Shown one piece after another: positions 43,444 through 52,264 of a DNA stretch of 64,000 nucleotides; positions within the stretch are counted from its first letter, which is position 1, and the number at the start of each line of letters is the position of its first letter. The notes under the pieces were generated by a model, which worked only from the letters and a program-made list of their open reading frames with translations, was not told the origin of the DNA and did no database searches. The position numbers and the translations under genes are program-made. The stretch comes from GCA-2748575 sp965222725 (GTDB taxonomy: Bacteria > Pseudomonadota > Gammaproteobacteria > Pseudomonadales > Ketobacteraceae). The stretch is from the NCBI GenBank assembly GCA_965222725.1, contig OZ244969.1:4650001-4714000 (forward strand). Reading direction: 5' to 3'.

Positions 43444-43868
43444 AACTGGGCGCATCAGAATATTTTTCCATAACCCAACTGGAAGCCATCGAAAAGCTGG
43501 GCGACATCATGGTTCCGGCCAATGGCGCTTTCCCCTCTTTTACGGATACGGGTTGTATCGAACACATTGATGACGTCATGGCGCCCGCCCATGAAGAGGA
43601 TATCAAAGCCCTGGGCCTGTTACTGATCGTGCTGCGCTACACGCCGAAACTCTTCATACGCTGGTTGCTGGACCTGATGGCCAAAGCGGAAAGCATGCCC
43701 CGCTGGATGGCACCGCCTTTTCGCCTGTTGAATGTCAGTCTGAAAGGTATTGTGTTCAGCCTTTACTATTCCAATATGACAAGGGATTCCTACCTGGGCC
43801 CACGTCCCTTTGATGCAATTGATTACGAGCTTTATTGCGAACCGGATCCGCAGGTTACGGATAGCTGA
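43440..43868 (+). CDS. Small protein coupled to the GMC oxidoreductase
   Basis: 142 residues, starting as ATGA with the end of the GMC gene. No cysteine cluster or clear transmembrane helix apart from a moderately hydrophobic stretch at LGLLLIVLRYTPKLFIRWLL. It resembles in size and position the small (subunit 3-like) partners of GMC-type dehydrogenases, but the sequence match is not strong enough for a name. Translational coupling suggests a stoichiometric partner needed for folding, export or electron transfer. Confidence 0.6.
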   Translation: MKLGASEYFSITQLEAIEKLGDIMVPANGAFPSFTDTGCIEHIDDVMAPAHEEDIKALGLLLIVLRYTPKLFIRWLLDLMAKAESMPRWMAPPFRLLNVSLKGIVFSLYYSNMTRDSYLGPRPFDAIDYELYCEPDPQVTDS

Positions 43869-43909
43869 TTCACTTTAACGCGATAAAGAACTATTGAGGA
43901 TTATTCACC

Positions 43910-45457
43910 ATGGCAACAAAACAGAAAACCCAATCAACCGCGGCCCAGAAGCTGGAAGAAATGACTGAAACCAGCGAAGCCCGTGTCAAAGAAATGTATG
44001 AACAGGCCAACCTGGCTGCCAAACGGCTGCGTAAAACCAGCCTGAAGCACCGCCTGGAGGCCGTTGAGCGTCTGATTGATTACATTACCGAACACAAGGA
44101 AGAAATGGCAGAAATGATCTGCCAGGAAACCCGTAAATCCCGCAGCGATGCCATGATTTCGGAAGTACTGGGTGTGTTGGACAACTTTGAATGGCTGGTA
44201 CACAACGCCAAAAAACTGCTGGCGGATAAAAAGGTACCCACGCCTATTACTTTAATGGGCAAAAAGTCCCGGATTTTCCACGAGCCTTTGGGGACTGTCC
44301 TGGTGATCGCTCCCTGGAACTACCCTTTCCATATCGGATTAACCTCTATTCTCGCGGGTTTTGTTACCGGTAATGCGGTGGTGTTCAAACCCTCCGAAGT
44401 CACGCCGCTGCAAGGCCTGTTTGAACGAATCCTGGCCCAGGACCCGCTGATCGAACAGAGCGTGTTTATTGCCTATGGCACCGGCAAAACCGCGCAACGC
44501 CTGATTGCGGAAAAACCGGCAAAAATCTTCTTTACCGGCAGCGCCCGCACCGGCAAGCGCATTCTGAACCAGGCAGCGGATCTGATGATTCCGGTAGATC
44601 TGGAACTGGGCGGCAAGGACCAGGCCATTGTATTCGATGACGTGAACCTGGATCGTGCCGTAGCCGGTGTCATGTGGGGCGCCCTGACCAACGCCGGGCA
44701 ATCCTGCAGTTCCGTAGAACGTATTTATGTGCAGGAAGGCATTTACGACAAATTCGTCAAACGCCTCACTGACGAAGTGAACAGCCTGGTGGTAAATTCC
44801 GGTGACAGTGGCAATGCCGACATCGGTGGTATGACGGTGGATTTCCAGCTGGATATTGTGCGCCGCCACGTGGAAGACGCCAAAGAAAAAGGTGCCAGCG
44901 TACTCACCGGTGGCAGCGTGCTCCATGAAAACGAATTGTTCTACCTGCCCACGGTGCTCACCGATGTCACCGAAGAGATGGCAGTCATTAAAGAAGAAAC
45001 TTTCGGCCCCTTACTGCCGGTGATGAAATTCAAAACCGAAGAGGAAATCATCGAACGTTCCAATGACACCGAGTTTGGCCTGTCCGCCTCGGTATGGAGC
45101 AAGGATGGTAAACGGGCAGAACGTGTTGCCCGCCAGCTGGAATGCGGCGCGGTATCCATCAATAACGTGATGCTGACCGAAGCCAACCCCTGGTTACCCT
45201 TTGGCGGCACCAAAGCGAGCGGTTACGGCCGTCAGAAAGGTGAGGAAGGCCTGCTGGGCTTTACCCGCAGCAAATCGGTACTGATTGATGCCGACAGCGG
45301 CAAGCTGGAACCCAACTGGTATCCTTACACCCAGAAAAAGTACAACCTGTTTATTGACCTGATCAATGCCCTGTTTGTGAAGAGCCCCTGGAAACTGCTC
45401 AAACTGGCCATGATCGGCATGAAACTGGAGTCCGAGGCCAAGAAAAAGCGTCAATAA
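43910..45457 (+). CDS. Aldehyde dehydrogenase
   Basis: 515-residue NAD(P)-dependent aldehyde dehydrogenase. Motifs: APWNYPF, VFKPSEVTP, FFTGSARTGK, LELGGKDQ (general base glutamate), NAGQSCSSVERI (catalytic cysteine), EETFGPLLPV and the late PFGGTKASGYGRQKG. A C-terminal extension of about 50 residues (PYTQKKYNLFIDLINALF) is hydrophobic/amphipathic and could bind membrane, as in fatty aldehyde dehydrogenases. Following the GMC oxidoreductase, it would turn the aldehyde into an acid. Confidence 0.88.
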   Translation: MATKQKTQSTAAQKLEEMTETSEARVKEMYEQANLAAKRLRKTSLKHRLEAVERLIDYITEHKEEMAEMICQETRKSRSDAMISEVLGVLDNFEWLVHNAKKLLADKKVPTPITLMGKKSRIFHEPLGTVLVIAPWNYPFHIGLTSILAGFVTGNAVVFKPSEVTPLQGLFERILAQDPLIEQSVFIAYGTGKTAQRLIAEKPAKIFFTGSARTGKRILNQAADLMIPVDLELGGKDQAIVFDDVNLDRAVAGVMWGALTNAGQSCSSVERIYVQEGIYDKFVKRLTDEVNSLVVNSGDSGNADIGGMTVDFQLDIVRRHVEDAKEKGASVLTGGSVLHENELFYLPTVLTDVTEEMAVIKEETFGPLLPVMKFKTEEEIIERSNDTEFGLSASVWSKDGKRAERVARQLECGAVSINNVMLTEANPWLPFGGTKASGYGRQKGEEGLLGFTRSKSVLIDADSGKLEPNWYPYTQKKYNLFIDLINALFVKSPWKLLKLAMIGMKLESEAKKKRQ

Positions 45458-45499
45458 TCCTATATTTCTTAGGAAGCGTAACAAAATCCACCCATAAGA

Positions 45500-45545
45500 G
45501 GGTCTCACTTGGGAAATATTCTTGAATTATTCCCAGATGAGACCC
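45500..45545. promoter_or_regulatory. Long palindrome upstream of the Xre-RES pair, candidate operator
   Basis: Outer arms GGGTCTCA (45500-45507) and TGAGACCC (45538-45545) and inner arms GGGAA (45511-45515) and TTCCC (45530-45534) form a nested dyad, ending 27 bp before the antitoxin start. It fits the autoregulatory operator expected for an Xre-type antitoxin. A terminator for the upstream dehydrogenase is less likely because no T-run follows. Confidence 0.55.
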
Positions 45546-45572
45546 ATACTCGGGGTCAAGGAGGATATTCCT

Positions 45573-46061
45573 ATGAGCACCCCGGAAAAACCCACAGGCA
45601 ATCACCGCGCCACAAGCTATGGCGCCAATGCGCCGGCCATGAGCGTGCAAGCCAGTGGCCGCTATCAGTTCGACAGCAAGGAAGACCGTATCAATGCGGC
45701 CGCCCTCCTCAACTTTTTCGGCATTACCGACGAATGGAATTGTAGCCCCAAGGATCAGATGACCTTGTTGGGAACCCCCTCAAAAAGCTCTTTCTATCGC
45801 ATGAAGGATTTCGTTGAAGGCAAAGCCGACAAGCCACCCAAACTGGGCCGCGATGCCCTGGAACGCATTTCCTATATCATGGGAATATACAAAGCCCTGA
45901 ATATTCTGTTGCCCAGCGACCGGCGTGCCGCCGAATGGGTGCGCAAACCCAATAGCCACCCCCTGTTCTCCGGGCAATGTGCCCTGGATGTTATGCTGCA
46001 GGGCCGCGTCATCGATCTGGCCGATATTCGCCGCTACCTGGACGGCGAACGGGGTTTATAA
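45573..46061 (+). CDS. Xre/MbcA/ParS-type antitoxin
   Basis: 162 residues. AAGGAGG (45559-45565), 7 nt upstream, fixes the ATG at 45573. The first 30 residues are disordered-looking. A helical region at about 35-90 (NAAALLNFFG, SSFYRMKDFVEG) is a helix-turn-helix candidate for DNA binding. The C-terminal part (about 95-160: ERISYIMGIYKALNILL, WVRKPNSHPLFSGQCALDVM, DIRRYLDG) is the DUF2384 toxin-binding domain. It should neutralise the RES toxin and repress its own promoter. Confidence 0.88.
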   Translation: MSTPEKPTGNHRATSYGANAPAMSVQASGRYQFDSKEDRINAAALLNFFGITDEWNCSPKDQMTLLGTPSKSSFYRMKDFVEGKADKPPKLGRDALERISYIMGIYKALNILLPSDRRAAEWVRKPNSHPLFSGQCALDVMLQGRVIDLADIRRYLDGERGL

Positions 46062-46099
46062 CCTCGCGGATAATTACAAGAATTAAGGATGTCATTGGC

Positions 46100-46810
46100 A
46101 TGAATCTGAAAGAGACTCAGGTGGAAGGCCCCCAGTACCGGATTATTCCCACCAGGTTTCCGCCCATTAACTTTTTTGAACGCTACACGCCCCCGGAACT
46201 CATGGAGGAAGCGTTTGAACTGGAAAGCCTGACCAATGAGCGCCTGCTGAATGAAGTAGGCCTGCTGCAACAAGTAAAACTGGAAGATCGCGTCTCTGGT
46301 CCCGGTGCCAGTGTGGTCATGGCGGCCTTTACCCATATCGGTAATGCCTCCCGGTTTACGGATGGCAGCTTTGGTATTTACTACGCCGGTCGCTGCCTGG
46401 AAACCGCCATCTGGGAAACCATCTTTCACCGGGAACGTTTTTTTGCCGCCACCAATGAGCCGGCCTGCGATATCGATATGCGCAGCTACAACGGCATGAT
46501 TGAAAAACCTTTAATTGATGTGCGCAGTGAAGCCTACAGCCACTTACTGGATCCGAACCCGGATCATTATGGCCCGGCCCAGGAGTTTGGTTTGAAATTA
46601 AAAACGGATAATCACTGGGGGATCATTTACCCGTCAGTCAGACACAAGGGTGGCGAATGTATTGCCGCCCTGCGCCCTCCGGCAGTGTCCGTACCAGTAC
46701 AGGGTTGCCATCTGTCCTATCACTGGAACGGCGAATTTATTGATGCGGTTTATGAAAAGAAATCCCTGAAAATAGAGTTTGGTGATAACCGGTTGCAGCC
46801 TATTGTTTAG
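46100..46810 (+). CDS. RES-domain toxin (NAD+ phosphorylase type)
   Basis: 236 residues. RES toxins deplete cellular NAD+ by phosphorolysis. The expected polar residues can be placed: R85 in NASRFTDGSF, Y94 and E106 in FGIYYAGRCLETAIWETIFH, and S179 in IIYPSVRHKGGEC. The ATG at 46100 has AAGGA 10 nt upstream; the open frame continues upstream into the antitoxin gene but no site supports a longer start. The gap of 38 nt after the antitoxin gene is normal for such pairs. Confidence 0.85.
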   Translation: MNLKETQVEGPQYRIIPTRFPPINFFERYTPPELMEEAFELESLTNERLLNEVGLLQQVKLEDRVSGPGASVVMAAFTHIGNASRFTDGSFGIYYAGRCLETAIWETIFHRERFFAATNEPACDIDMRSYNGMIEKPLIDVRSEAYSHLLDPNPDHYGPAQEFGLKLKTDNHWGIIYPSVRHKGGECIAALRPPAVSVPVQGCHLSYHWNGEFIDAVYEKKSLKIEFGDNRLQPIV

Positions 46811-46820
46811 ATAGCGAAAT

Positions 46821-47432
46821 CTACAAGGAAAACTGTTTACCCAGCTGCTGGCATTCCTTATGGCAGTGGCATTGCACAAAGTGATCATTCACCATGCCCA
46901 CTGCCTGCATAAAGGCATAACAGATGGTGCTGCCCACAAAAGTAAAACCCCGCTTTTTCAGGGCTTTTGACATGGCATCGGATTCCGGCGTATTTACCGC
47001 CACATCCTTCATGGTGGCAGGTCGGTTCTGGATTGGTTTGCCATCCACAAAATCCCACAGGAACTCATTAAAGTTTATGCCTTCATCCTGCAGGGCAAGG
47101 TAACCGCGGGCATTCTTGATAATGGATTCCACCTTCAGCTTGTTGCGTATTACACCGGGGTTTTGCAGCAGTTTGTCTTTCTTGCGCTGGGTATAACGAA
47201 CAATCTTTTCCGGATCAAAGTTGTCGTAGGCTTCACGATAAGTTTCCTGCTTGCGCAAAATGGTAATCCAGCTCAGTCCGGCCTGCTGGCCATCCAGGCA
47301 CAATTTTTCAAACAGGGCCTGGCTGTCGGCTTCCGGTCTTCCCCATACCGTGTCGTGATATTCAACATAGAGCGGATCTTCTCCACACCAGGTGCAGCGC
47401 TTACTGGACTGCGCAGTTTTACTCGTTACCAT
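46821..47432 (-). CDS. tag: DNA-3-methyladenine glycosylase I
   Basis: 203 residues. Removes 3-methyladenine from alkylated DNA. The N-terminal zinc-ligand region CTWCGEDPLYVEYHDTVWG, the helix-hairpin section GLSWITILRKQETYREAYDNF and the C-terminal MQAVGMVNDHFVQCHCH with two further metal ligands are characteristic. It overlaps the P450 gene upstream by 14 nt, an unusual partnership, and is convergent with the RES toxin gene (10 nt). Confidence 0.94.
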   Translation of the reverse strand: MVTSKTAQSSKRCTWCGEDPLYVEYHDTVWGRPEADSQALFEKLCLDGQQAGLSWITILRKQETYREAYDNFDPEKIVRYTQRKKDKLLQNPGVIRNKLKVESIIKNARGYLALQDEGINFNEFLWDFVDGKPIQNRPATMKDVAVNTPESDAMSKALKKRGFTFVGSTICYAFMQAVGMVNDHFVQCHCHKECQQLGKQFSL

Positions 47433-48786
47433 GAATACGATTATCCCTGTTTCTGTATGTAACTTTAATACGAAAAGACTTATCCAGTACCGGTGCCGGA
47501 TTAAAACGCAGCTTAACCTGATTTACATCGCAGGCGGGCGCAATTCTCCAATGGTACAACATCAAGCCAAGATTTAAAGGCAAAAGAATCTCAGCCAAGC
47601 TGGCGCCTATGCAGTTATGAGGCCCCTTTCCGAATGGCGCATAGGCTGGCTGCTTGTGTTCATTCCTGGGTGCGCGATAGCGCTCAATATCAAAACATTC
47701 AGGATTGGGGAAATACCGTGAATTGAGATGATCCGCCGTGGTGAAAACCATTACATCATCGCCCCTTTGGATATGATAACCGTTAAAATCAAAATCTTGC
47801 GTAGCTGTTCGCGTGATACCGAAAGCGGTTGGCTGCAACCGCAGCGTTTCCTTTACAGCGCCATTCAGGTCCTTCATGGAACGAAGCGTTGAAAGCGTCG
47901 GTAAGCCATCAGCAAACACCTGATCCACTTCTCGCTGCAAACGAAAGGCAAGCGCATTATCCTGCAACAACCGTAATAAAAGAAAGCCCATGGTAGAGGC
48001 CACCGTATCCAGTGCCGCCACAAAGGGTAGCAATGCATGGAGACGTATATCCCCTTTACCGAACCAGTCTGGCCTCTCCTGCAGCAACGGGATCATGGTG
48101 TCCAGGTACAATGGATTGCGTTGCTTTTGCTCTTCAGACCTTTGCGTCGCAGCTGCGAGTGTCTGTTGAATATGGCGATCTGTTACCCGTTTGGCATAAC
48201 GGACTTTGGGTGCATGCAGCATAAAACGGGGCCATTTTCGCAAGCCATACACATTCATTACACTGCCGAAATAATAAATCATCTGCTCAACGGTTTGGTG
48301 AGAACTCCGGTATCCCTGCAGGTTATGACCAATCTGATGAGACACCATGCAGCGCAGTAGCGCTCCCACATCAATGGCCCGGCCCGGCTGTTGTTGACGG
48401 ATCAGCTCCAGTGAGGGGTCTGCCAGTTCTTGGACACGCTCTTTGAAGGCGTTCTGTCCGAACAAGGGCATCATGGCGCTACGCTGATAGCGATGCACAT
48501 CACCGTCAACCGCTATCAACATATTGGGAGAGCCCATAACTTTGGCAGCCTCACACCAGAAACCATCCACACACAACAGGTCCTTCCCCTCGCCACTCAC
48601 AAAGCGGTTGGCTTCTACACCAGCCATAACAACATACTCACGATGCAGCGCTCGAAACCGAAATACCTGGCCATAACGCTCATAAGACGACTGCACAAAC
48701 CGGTGAGGGTTATCCAGCAATGAAAACAAATTCCCTGCCAATGGGAAGCCCCGGGCCAGCGGCGGTCTCGGTACGTTATGTTTCAT
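47419..48786 (-). CDS. Cytochrome P450 (first)
   Basis: 455-residue P450. I-helix AALDTVASTMG, the ExxR motif KETLR, and the heme loop FGKGPHNCIGASLAE with the thiolate at C392 are present. N-terminus RPPLARGFPLAGNLF is a soluble type, without a membrane anchor. The neighbouring TetR gene is divergent and probably regulates it. The substrate is unknown; no redox partner is encoded next to it. Confidence 0.9.
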   Translation of the reverse strand: MKHNVPRPPLARGFPLAGNLFSLLDNPHRFVQSSYERYGQVFRFRALHREYVVMAGVEANRFVSGEGKDLLCVDGFWCEAAKVMGSPNMLIAVDGDVHRYQRSAMMPLFGQNAFKERVQELADPSLELIRQQQPGRAIDVGALLRCMVSHQIGHNLQGYRSSHQTVEQMIYYFGSVMNVYGLRKWPRFMLHAPKVRYAKRVTDRHIQQTLAAATQRSEEQKQRNPLYLDTMIPLLQERPDWFGKGDIRLHALLPFVAALDTVASTMGFLLLRLLQDNALAFRLQREVDQVFADGLPTLSTLRSMKDLNGAVKETLRLQPTAFGITRTATQDFDFNGYHIQRGDDVMVFTTADHLNSRYFPNPECFDIERYRAPRNEHKQPAYAPFGKGPHNCIGASLAEILLPLNLGLMLYHWRIAPACDVNQVKLRFNPAPVLDKSFRIKVTYRNRDNRIHGNE

Positions 48787-48895
48787 AATCTCTCCTTTCC
48801 AACTCAGACGTGTTTGACTTTTTGCTACAGCCCCAGTTTAATCTGAGGAATACTCCAATTCGATCAGGTTTCCAAAACCCAGCTTTTATTTGCCG

Positions 48896-49531
48896 ATGAA
48901 AGAAAAACCCCAAAGAAATCAACGTCGTACACCCAAACAAACCAGAGCAGTGGAGAAATATAACCGGGTATTGGTGGCCTGCACTCAGCTTTTGTTAACC
49001 AGGGGCTATCAACAAATCACAATGCTTGAGCTCTCCCTGGAGAGCGACGTAGCTGTACCAACCATCTACCAGTACTTTGAAGATAAAGAACAGATATTTC
49101 TGGCCTGGATTGATCGTCTGCTGGATCAGGTACTTTGCGCGGTAGCCCAGGCCGAATCTTCATTGCCACCCGATCAATTGCCGATACATATAGACCGACT
49201 GATAGAAATCGCGCTCCTGAACATTGCCCGGTATCAGGTAAGCCTGCAGCAACTGTTAATGGAAATTCCCAATGCCTTGTCGGGAAAAGTGATTCAATCA
49301 ATGGAAGACAAAACAATGCAGGCTATAACCGCTCTCTACCCGCAGCGATTCGCGGGGACAGCCGAAGAAACAAGTTTATTGCATTTTCGGCTATTAACCC
49401 TGACCCGGATGATTATCGGTTATTTTATTCAGAGAATTCTCAATACGGAAAGCAGACTGGATTCACAGGTAGAAGCTGCTGAAATTGCACGCATCGTAAG
49501 AGCCTATCTTCAGGAGCAAAGTATTATATAA
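48896..49531 (+). CDS. TetR-family regulator next to the first P450
   Basis: About 211 residues from the ATG at 48896 (a TTG lies 6 nt upstream). The N-terminal helix-turn-helix is seen in TRGYQQITMLELSLESDVAV followed by PTIYQYFEDKEQIFLAWIDR. The ligand domain is unremarkable. It is divergent from the first P450, 109 nt apart, so its likely target is that gene's promoter. Confidence 0.88.
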   Translation: MKEKPQRNQRRTPKQTRAVEKYNRVLVACTQLLLTRGYQQITMLELSLESDVAVPTIYQYFEDKEQIFLAWIDRLLDQVLCAVAQAESSLPPDQLPIHIDRLIEIALLNIARYQVSLQQLLMEIPNALSGKVIQSMEDKTMQAITALYPQRFAGTAEETSLLHFRLLTLTRMIIGYFIQRILNTESRLDSQVEAAEIARIVRAYLQEQSII

Positions 49532-49546
49532 ATCAAAAAAGCAGAC

Positions 49547-50188
49547 CTAACCCAACGACTCCGCAAGCTTCAGACTTTCAGCCGTTAGTGAGGTCACAAT
49601 ATCCCAGTTTTTTTCGCGAACAAACGTATCCGGTGTCAGCCAGGTGCCACCAACACAGATCACATTTTTCAGTGAGAGATAGGATTTAAGGTTATCCAGA
49701 CTGATACCACCGGTGGGACAGAAGTTTACCTGGTGAAACGGGCCGCCAAGGCTTTTTAAGGCTTTAACACCGCCACTGGCTTCCGCCGGAAAAAACTTCA
49801 TATCCGTAAAACCATAATCCAGCGCCAGCATGATTTCAGACGCGGTGGCCACCCCGGGAACGAAGGGCCAGTCAGCTACCCGTGCCGTATCCAGCAAACC
49901 CGGTGTAGCACCGGGGCTTAACCCGAAAAGCGCACCGGCATCTCGACACTGGCGGATCTGATCAGCGGTAGTCACAGTACCTGCCCCGACTTTCATACCG
50001 GGTAATTGTGTGGCAATTTTTTCCATGGCTTCCAGTGCACAGTCGCTACGCAACGTCACTTCAATGGTATGGATACCACCATCCATTAAGGCTTCTGCTA
50101 CCGGAATGGCGTCCTCAAGCCTTTCAATTTTCACGACTGGCATAATGGGTGACAGGGCCAGCGGATTCCCCGTGAAAGCTTCAGTCAT
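49547..50188 (-). CDS. eda: 2-keto-3-deoxy-6-phosphogluconate aldolase
   Basis: 213 residues from ATG 50188. Cleaves KDPG to pyruvate and glyceraldehyde 3-phosphate. The Schiff-base lysine is in TDMKFFPAEASGG, and GAGTVTTADQI and TIEVTLRS, with the catalytic glutamate, precede it. The start overlaps the end of edd by 8 nt, so edd and eda are coupled. Confidence 0.95.
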   Translation of the reverse strand: MTEAFTGNPLALSPIMPVVKIERLEDAIPVAEALMDGGIHTIEVTLRSDCALEAMEKIATQLPGMKVGAGTVTTADQIRQCRDAGALFGLSPGATPGLLDTARVADWPFVPGVATASEIMLALDYGFTDMKFFPAEASGGVKALKSLGGPFHQVNFCPTGGISLDNLKSYLSLKNVICVGGTWLTPDTFVREKNWDIVTSLTAESLKLAESLG

Positions 50189-52046
50189 AGCGCATCTCAT
50201 CATCAGTTAACAGAAAATGGCCAAAGATACTGGCGCCTTCATCAGCCCTGCCGGTCATGCTGCGGAACGGCGCAAACAGCTCTCGTCCACACAGGGTGGC
50301 GTCATCCCGTTTATCGGGTATCCTGGCTTTCCGGGTCGCGAGTTCGGCATCATCAACGTCTACCTTGAAGGTGCCCTTCTCCGCATCTATTACTATCATA
50401 TCGCCATCGCAAATCCGGGCAATGTTACCACCATCCAGTGCTTCGGGCGCCACATGAATGGCGGCAGGTACTTTACCGGAAGCGCCGGACATGCGCCCGT
50501 CCGTTACCAATGCTACCTGAAAACCCTTGTCCTGGAGCACACCCAAGGCCGGTGTGAGCCGATGCAGTTCCGGCATGCCGTTGGCTTTGGGGCCCTGCCC
50601 TTTAACCACCACAACCACATCAGCGTTTAATTCGCCATTATCAAAAGCATCCTGCACCGCTTGCTGGGATTCAAAGACTTTTGCCGGCGCTTTAATGTGG
50701 AGATGCTTTTCCGCCACGGCGGAAGTTTTAATCACGGCTTTGCCGATATTACCGTTCAACACTGACATGCCACCATGGTGAAGAAAGGGTTCGCTCACCG
50801 GGCGCACCACCGAACGATCCAGAGATTCACGTATTGCCGGCCGCCATACCAGTTGATCGTTTTGCAAAAAGGCTTCCTGACAATACTGATCCAGCCCTTC
50901 GCCCAGCGCTGTTTTTACATCATTGTGCAACAGTCCGGCCTGCAGCAGTTCGCCAATGACAAAGCCCATGCCACCGGCACTGTGGAAATGATTGATATCG
51001 GCTTCACCGTTGGGATAGGCGCGTACAATGAGCGGCACGATTTCGCTCAGGTCTGCCATATCCTGCCAGTCAACCAGCACACCGGCCGCCCGGGCTACCG
51101 CCAGAATATGCAGGGTATGGTTGGTTGACCCCCCGGTTGCCAACAACCCTACGATACCGTTCACCAGCGTTTTAACTGACACAACATCCGCCATGCTGTG
51201 AGCACGTGTCTGTTCAATCTGATCATACAGAACATGGCAGGCTTCGCGGTTCAGCGCGTCTCTTAAGGGCGTGTTGGGATTCACAAAAGATGAACCGGGT
51301 AATTGCAGCCCCATGATTTCAACCATCATCTGGTTGGTATTGGCGGTGCCATAAAAGGTACAGGTACCGGGGCTGTGATAGGACTCGGATTCTGCCTGTA
51401 GCAGGATTTCCCGCCCCACTTCACCGGCAGCAAACTGCTGACGTATGCGCGCCTTTTCCTTGTTGGGCAGCCCTGATGGCATGGGGCCGGCAGGCAGAAA
51501 ACGAATGGGCAGGTAGCCAAAGCTCAATGCACCGATCAAAAGCCCCGGCACAATCTTGTCGCAGATTCCTAATAAAAACGCCCCATCAAACAGGTTATGA
51601 GACAAGGCCACGCCCACCGACAAGGCAATCACATCACGGCTGAACAAACTCATGTCCATGCCATGCTGGCCCTGAGTGACGCCATCACACATGGCAGGTG
51701 TACCACCCGCTACCTGGGCGACACCACCCTTTTCAGCGATATAGCGTTTGATGGATTCCGGGTAGCGGTAGTAAGGCTGATGGGCGGACAGCATATCGTT
51801 ATAAGCAGTAATAATAGCGATATTAGGCTGCTGGCCACTGCGGAGTATGGTTTTGTCGTCTTTGGTGCAGGCGGCCATACCGTGAGCCAGGTTTCCGCAG
51901 GGCATTTGTGACCGGGGCGGCCGCGCCTGGCGCGCTGCCTCCATTCGCCGCAGATAACGTTCACGGGTAACGCGGCTGCGGGCGGCGATTCGCTCGGTGA
52001 TGGCTGCAAGCGTGGGGTGCAGACTACCAACACTGACCTGTTGCAT
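50181..52046 (-). CDS. edd: 6-phosphogluconate dehydratase
   Basis: 621 residues, the usual length. Converts 6-phosphogluconate to KDPG in the Entner-Doudoroff pathway. IlvD/Edd family with Fe-S cysteines in TPAMCDGVTQG, GICDKIVPG and PGTCTFYGTANTNQ, and DGRMSGASGKVPAAI near the C-terminus. Divergent from hexR, whose product is the usual repressor. Confidence 0.96.
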   Translation of the reverse strand: MQQVSVGSLHPTLAAITERIAARSRVTRERYLRRMEAARQARPPRSQMPCGNLAHGMAACTKDDKTILRSGQQPNIAIITAYNDMLSAHQPYYRYPESIKRYIAEKGGVAQVAGGTPAMCDGVTQGQHGMDMSLFSRDVIALSVGVALSHNLFDGAFLLGICDKIVPGLLIGALSFGYLPIRFLPAGPMPSGLPNKEKARIRQQFAAGEVGREILLQAESESYHSPGTCTFYGTANTNQMMVEIMGLQLPGSSFVNPNTPLRDALNREACHVLYDQIEQTRAHSMADVVSVKTLVNGIVGLLATGGSTNHTLHILAVARAAGVLVDWQDMADLSEIVPLIVRAYPNGEADINHFHSAGGMGFVIGELLQAGLLHNDVKTALGEGLDQYCQEAFLQNDQLVWRPAIRESLDRSVVRPVSEPFLHHGGMSVLNGNIGKAVIKTSAVAEKHLHIKAPAKVFESQQAVQDAFDNGELNADVVVVVKGQGPKANGMPELHRLTPALGVLQDKGFQVALVTDGRMSGASGKVPAAIHVAPEALDGGNIARICDGDMIVIDAEKGTFKVDVDDAELATRKARIPDKRDDATLCGRELFAPFRSMTGRADEGASIFGHFLLTDDEMRYD

Positions 52047-52225
52047 ATCCTGGGTTACCTCTGCTCAGGTAATTTGTGTACATACTATGCCCTTCCCGGC
52101 GGATTGGACAAGGCAAGGCGTAATAAAATTTCATGAATAACCCTTGATGCAGCATAAGACGCCTCATAAATGGCTGACTGTAGCCTTTCTGACCACCTTG
52201 CCCTATGATGGCGCACAGGCTTTAA

Positions 52226-52240
52226 TGAAATAAAATTACA
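52226..52240. promoter_or_regulatory. HexR-like operator upstream of hexR
   Basis: TGAAATAAAATTACA matches the HexR consensus TGTARTWWWAYTACA with one mismatch, 25 bp before the hexR start. It fits autoregulation. A weaker match, GGTAATTTGTGTACA, lies at 52068-52082 close to the edd start. Confidence 0.6.
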
Positions 52241-52264
52241 AAATGATCCATAGGCCCTATTTCT

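Noticed and set aside
45500..45545. Terminator of the aldehyde dehydrogenase gene
   Set aside because: No T-run follows the palindrome, and its position just before an Xre antitoxin favours an operator.
48803..48847. CTCAGA / TCTGAG inverted repeat between the first P450 and its TetR gene
   Set aside because: Only 6-bp arms, 33 bp apart; too weak to call an operator.
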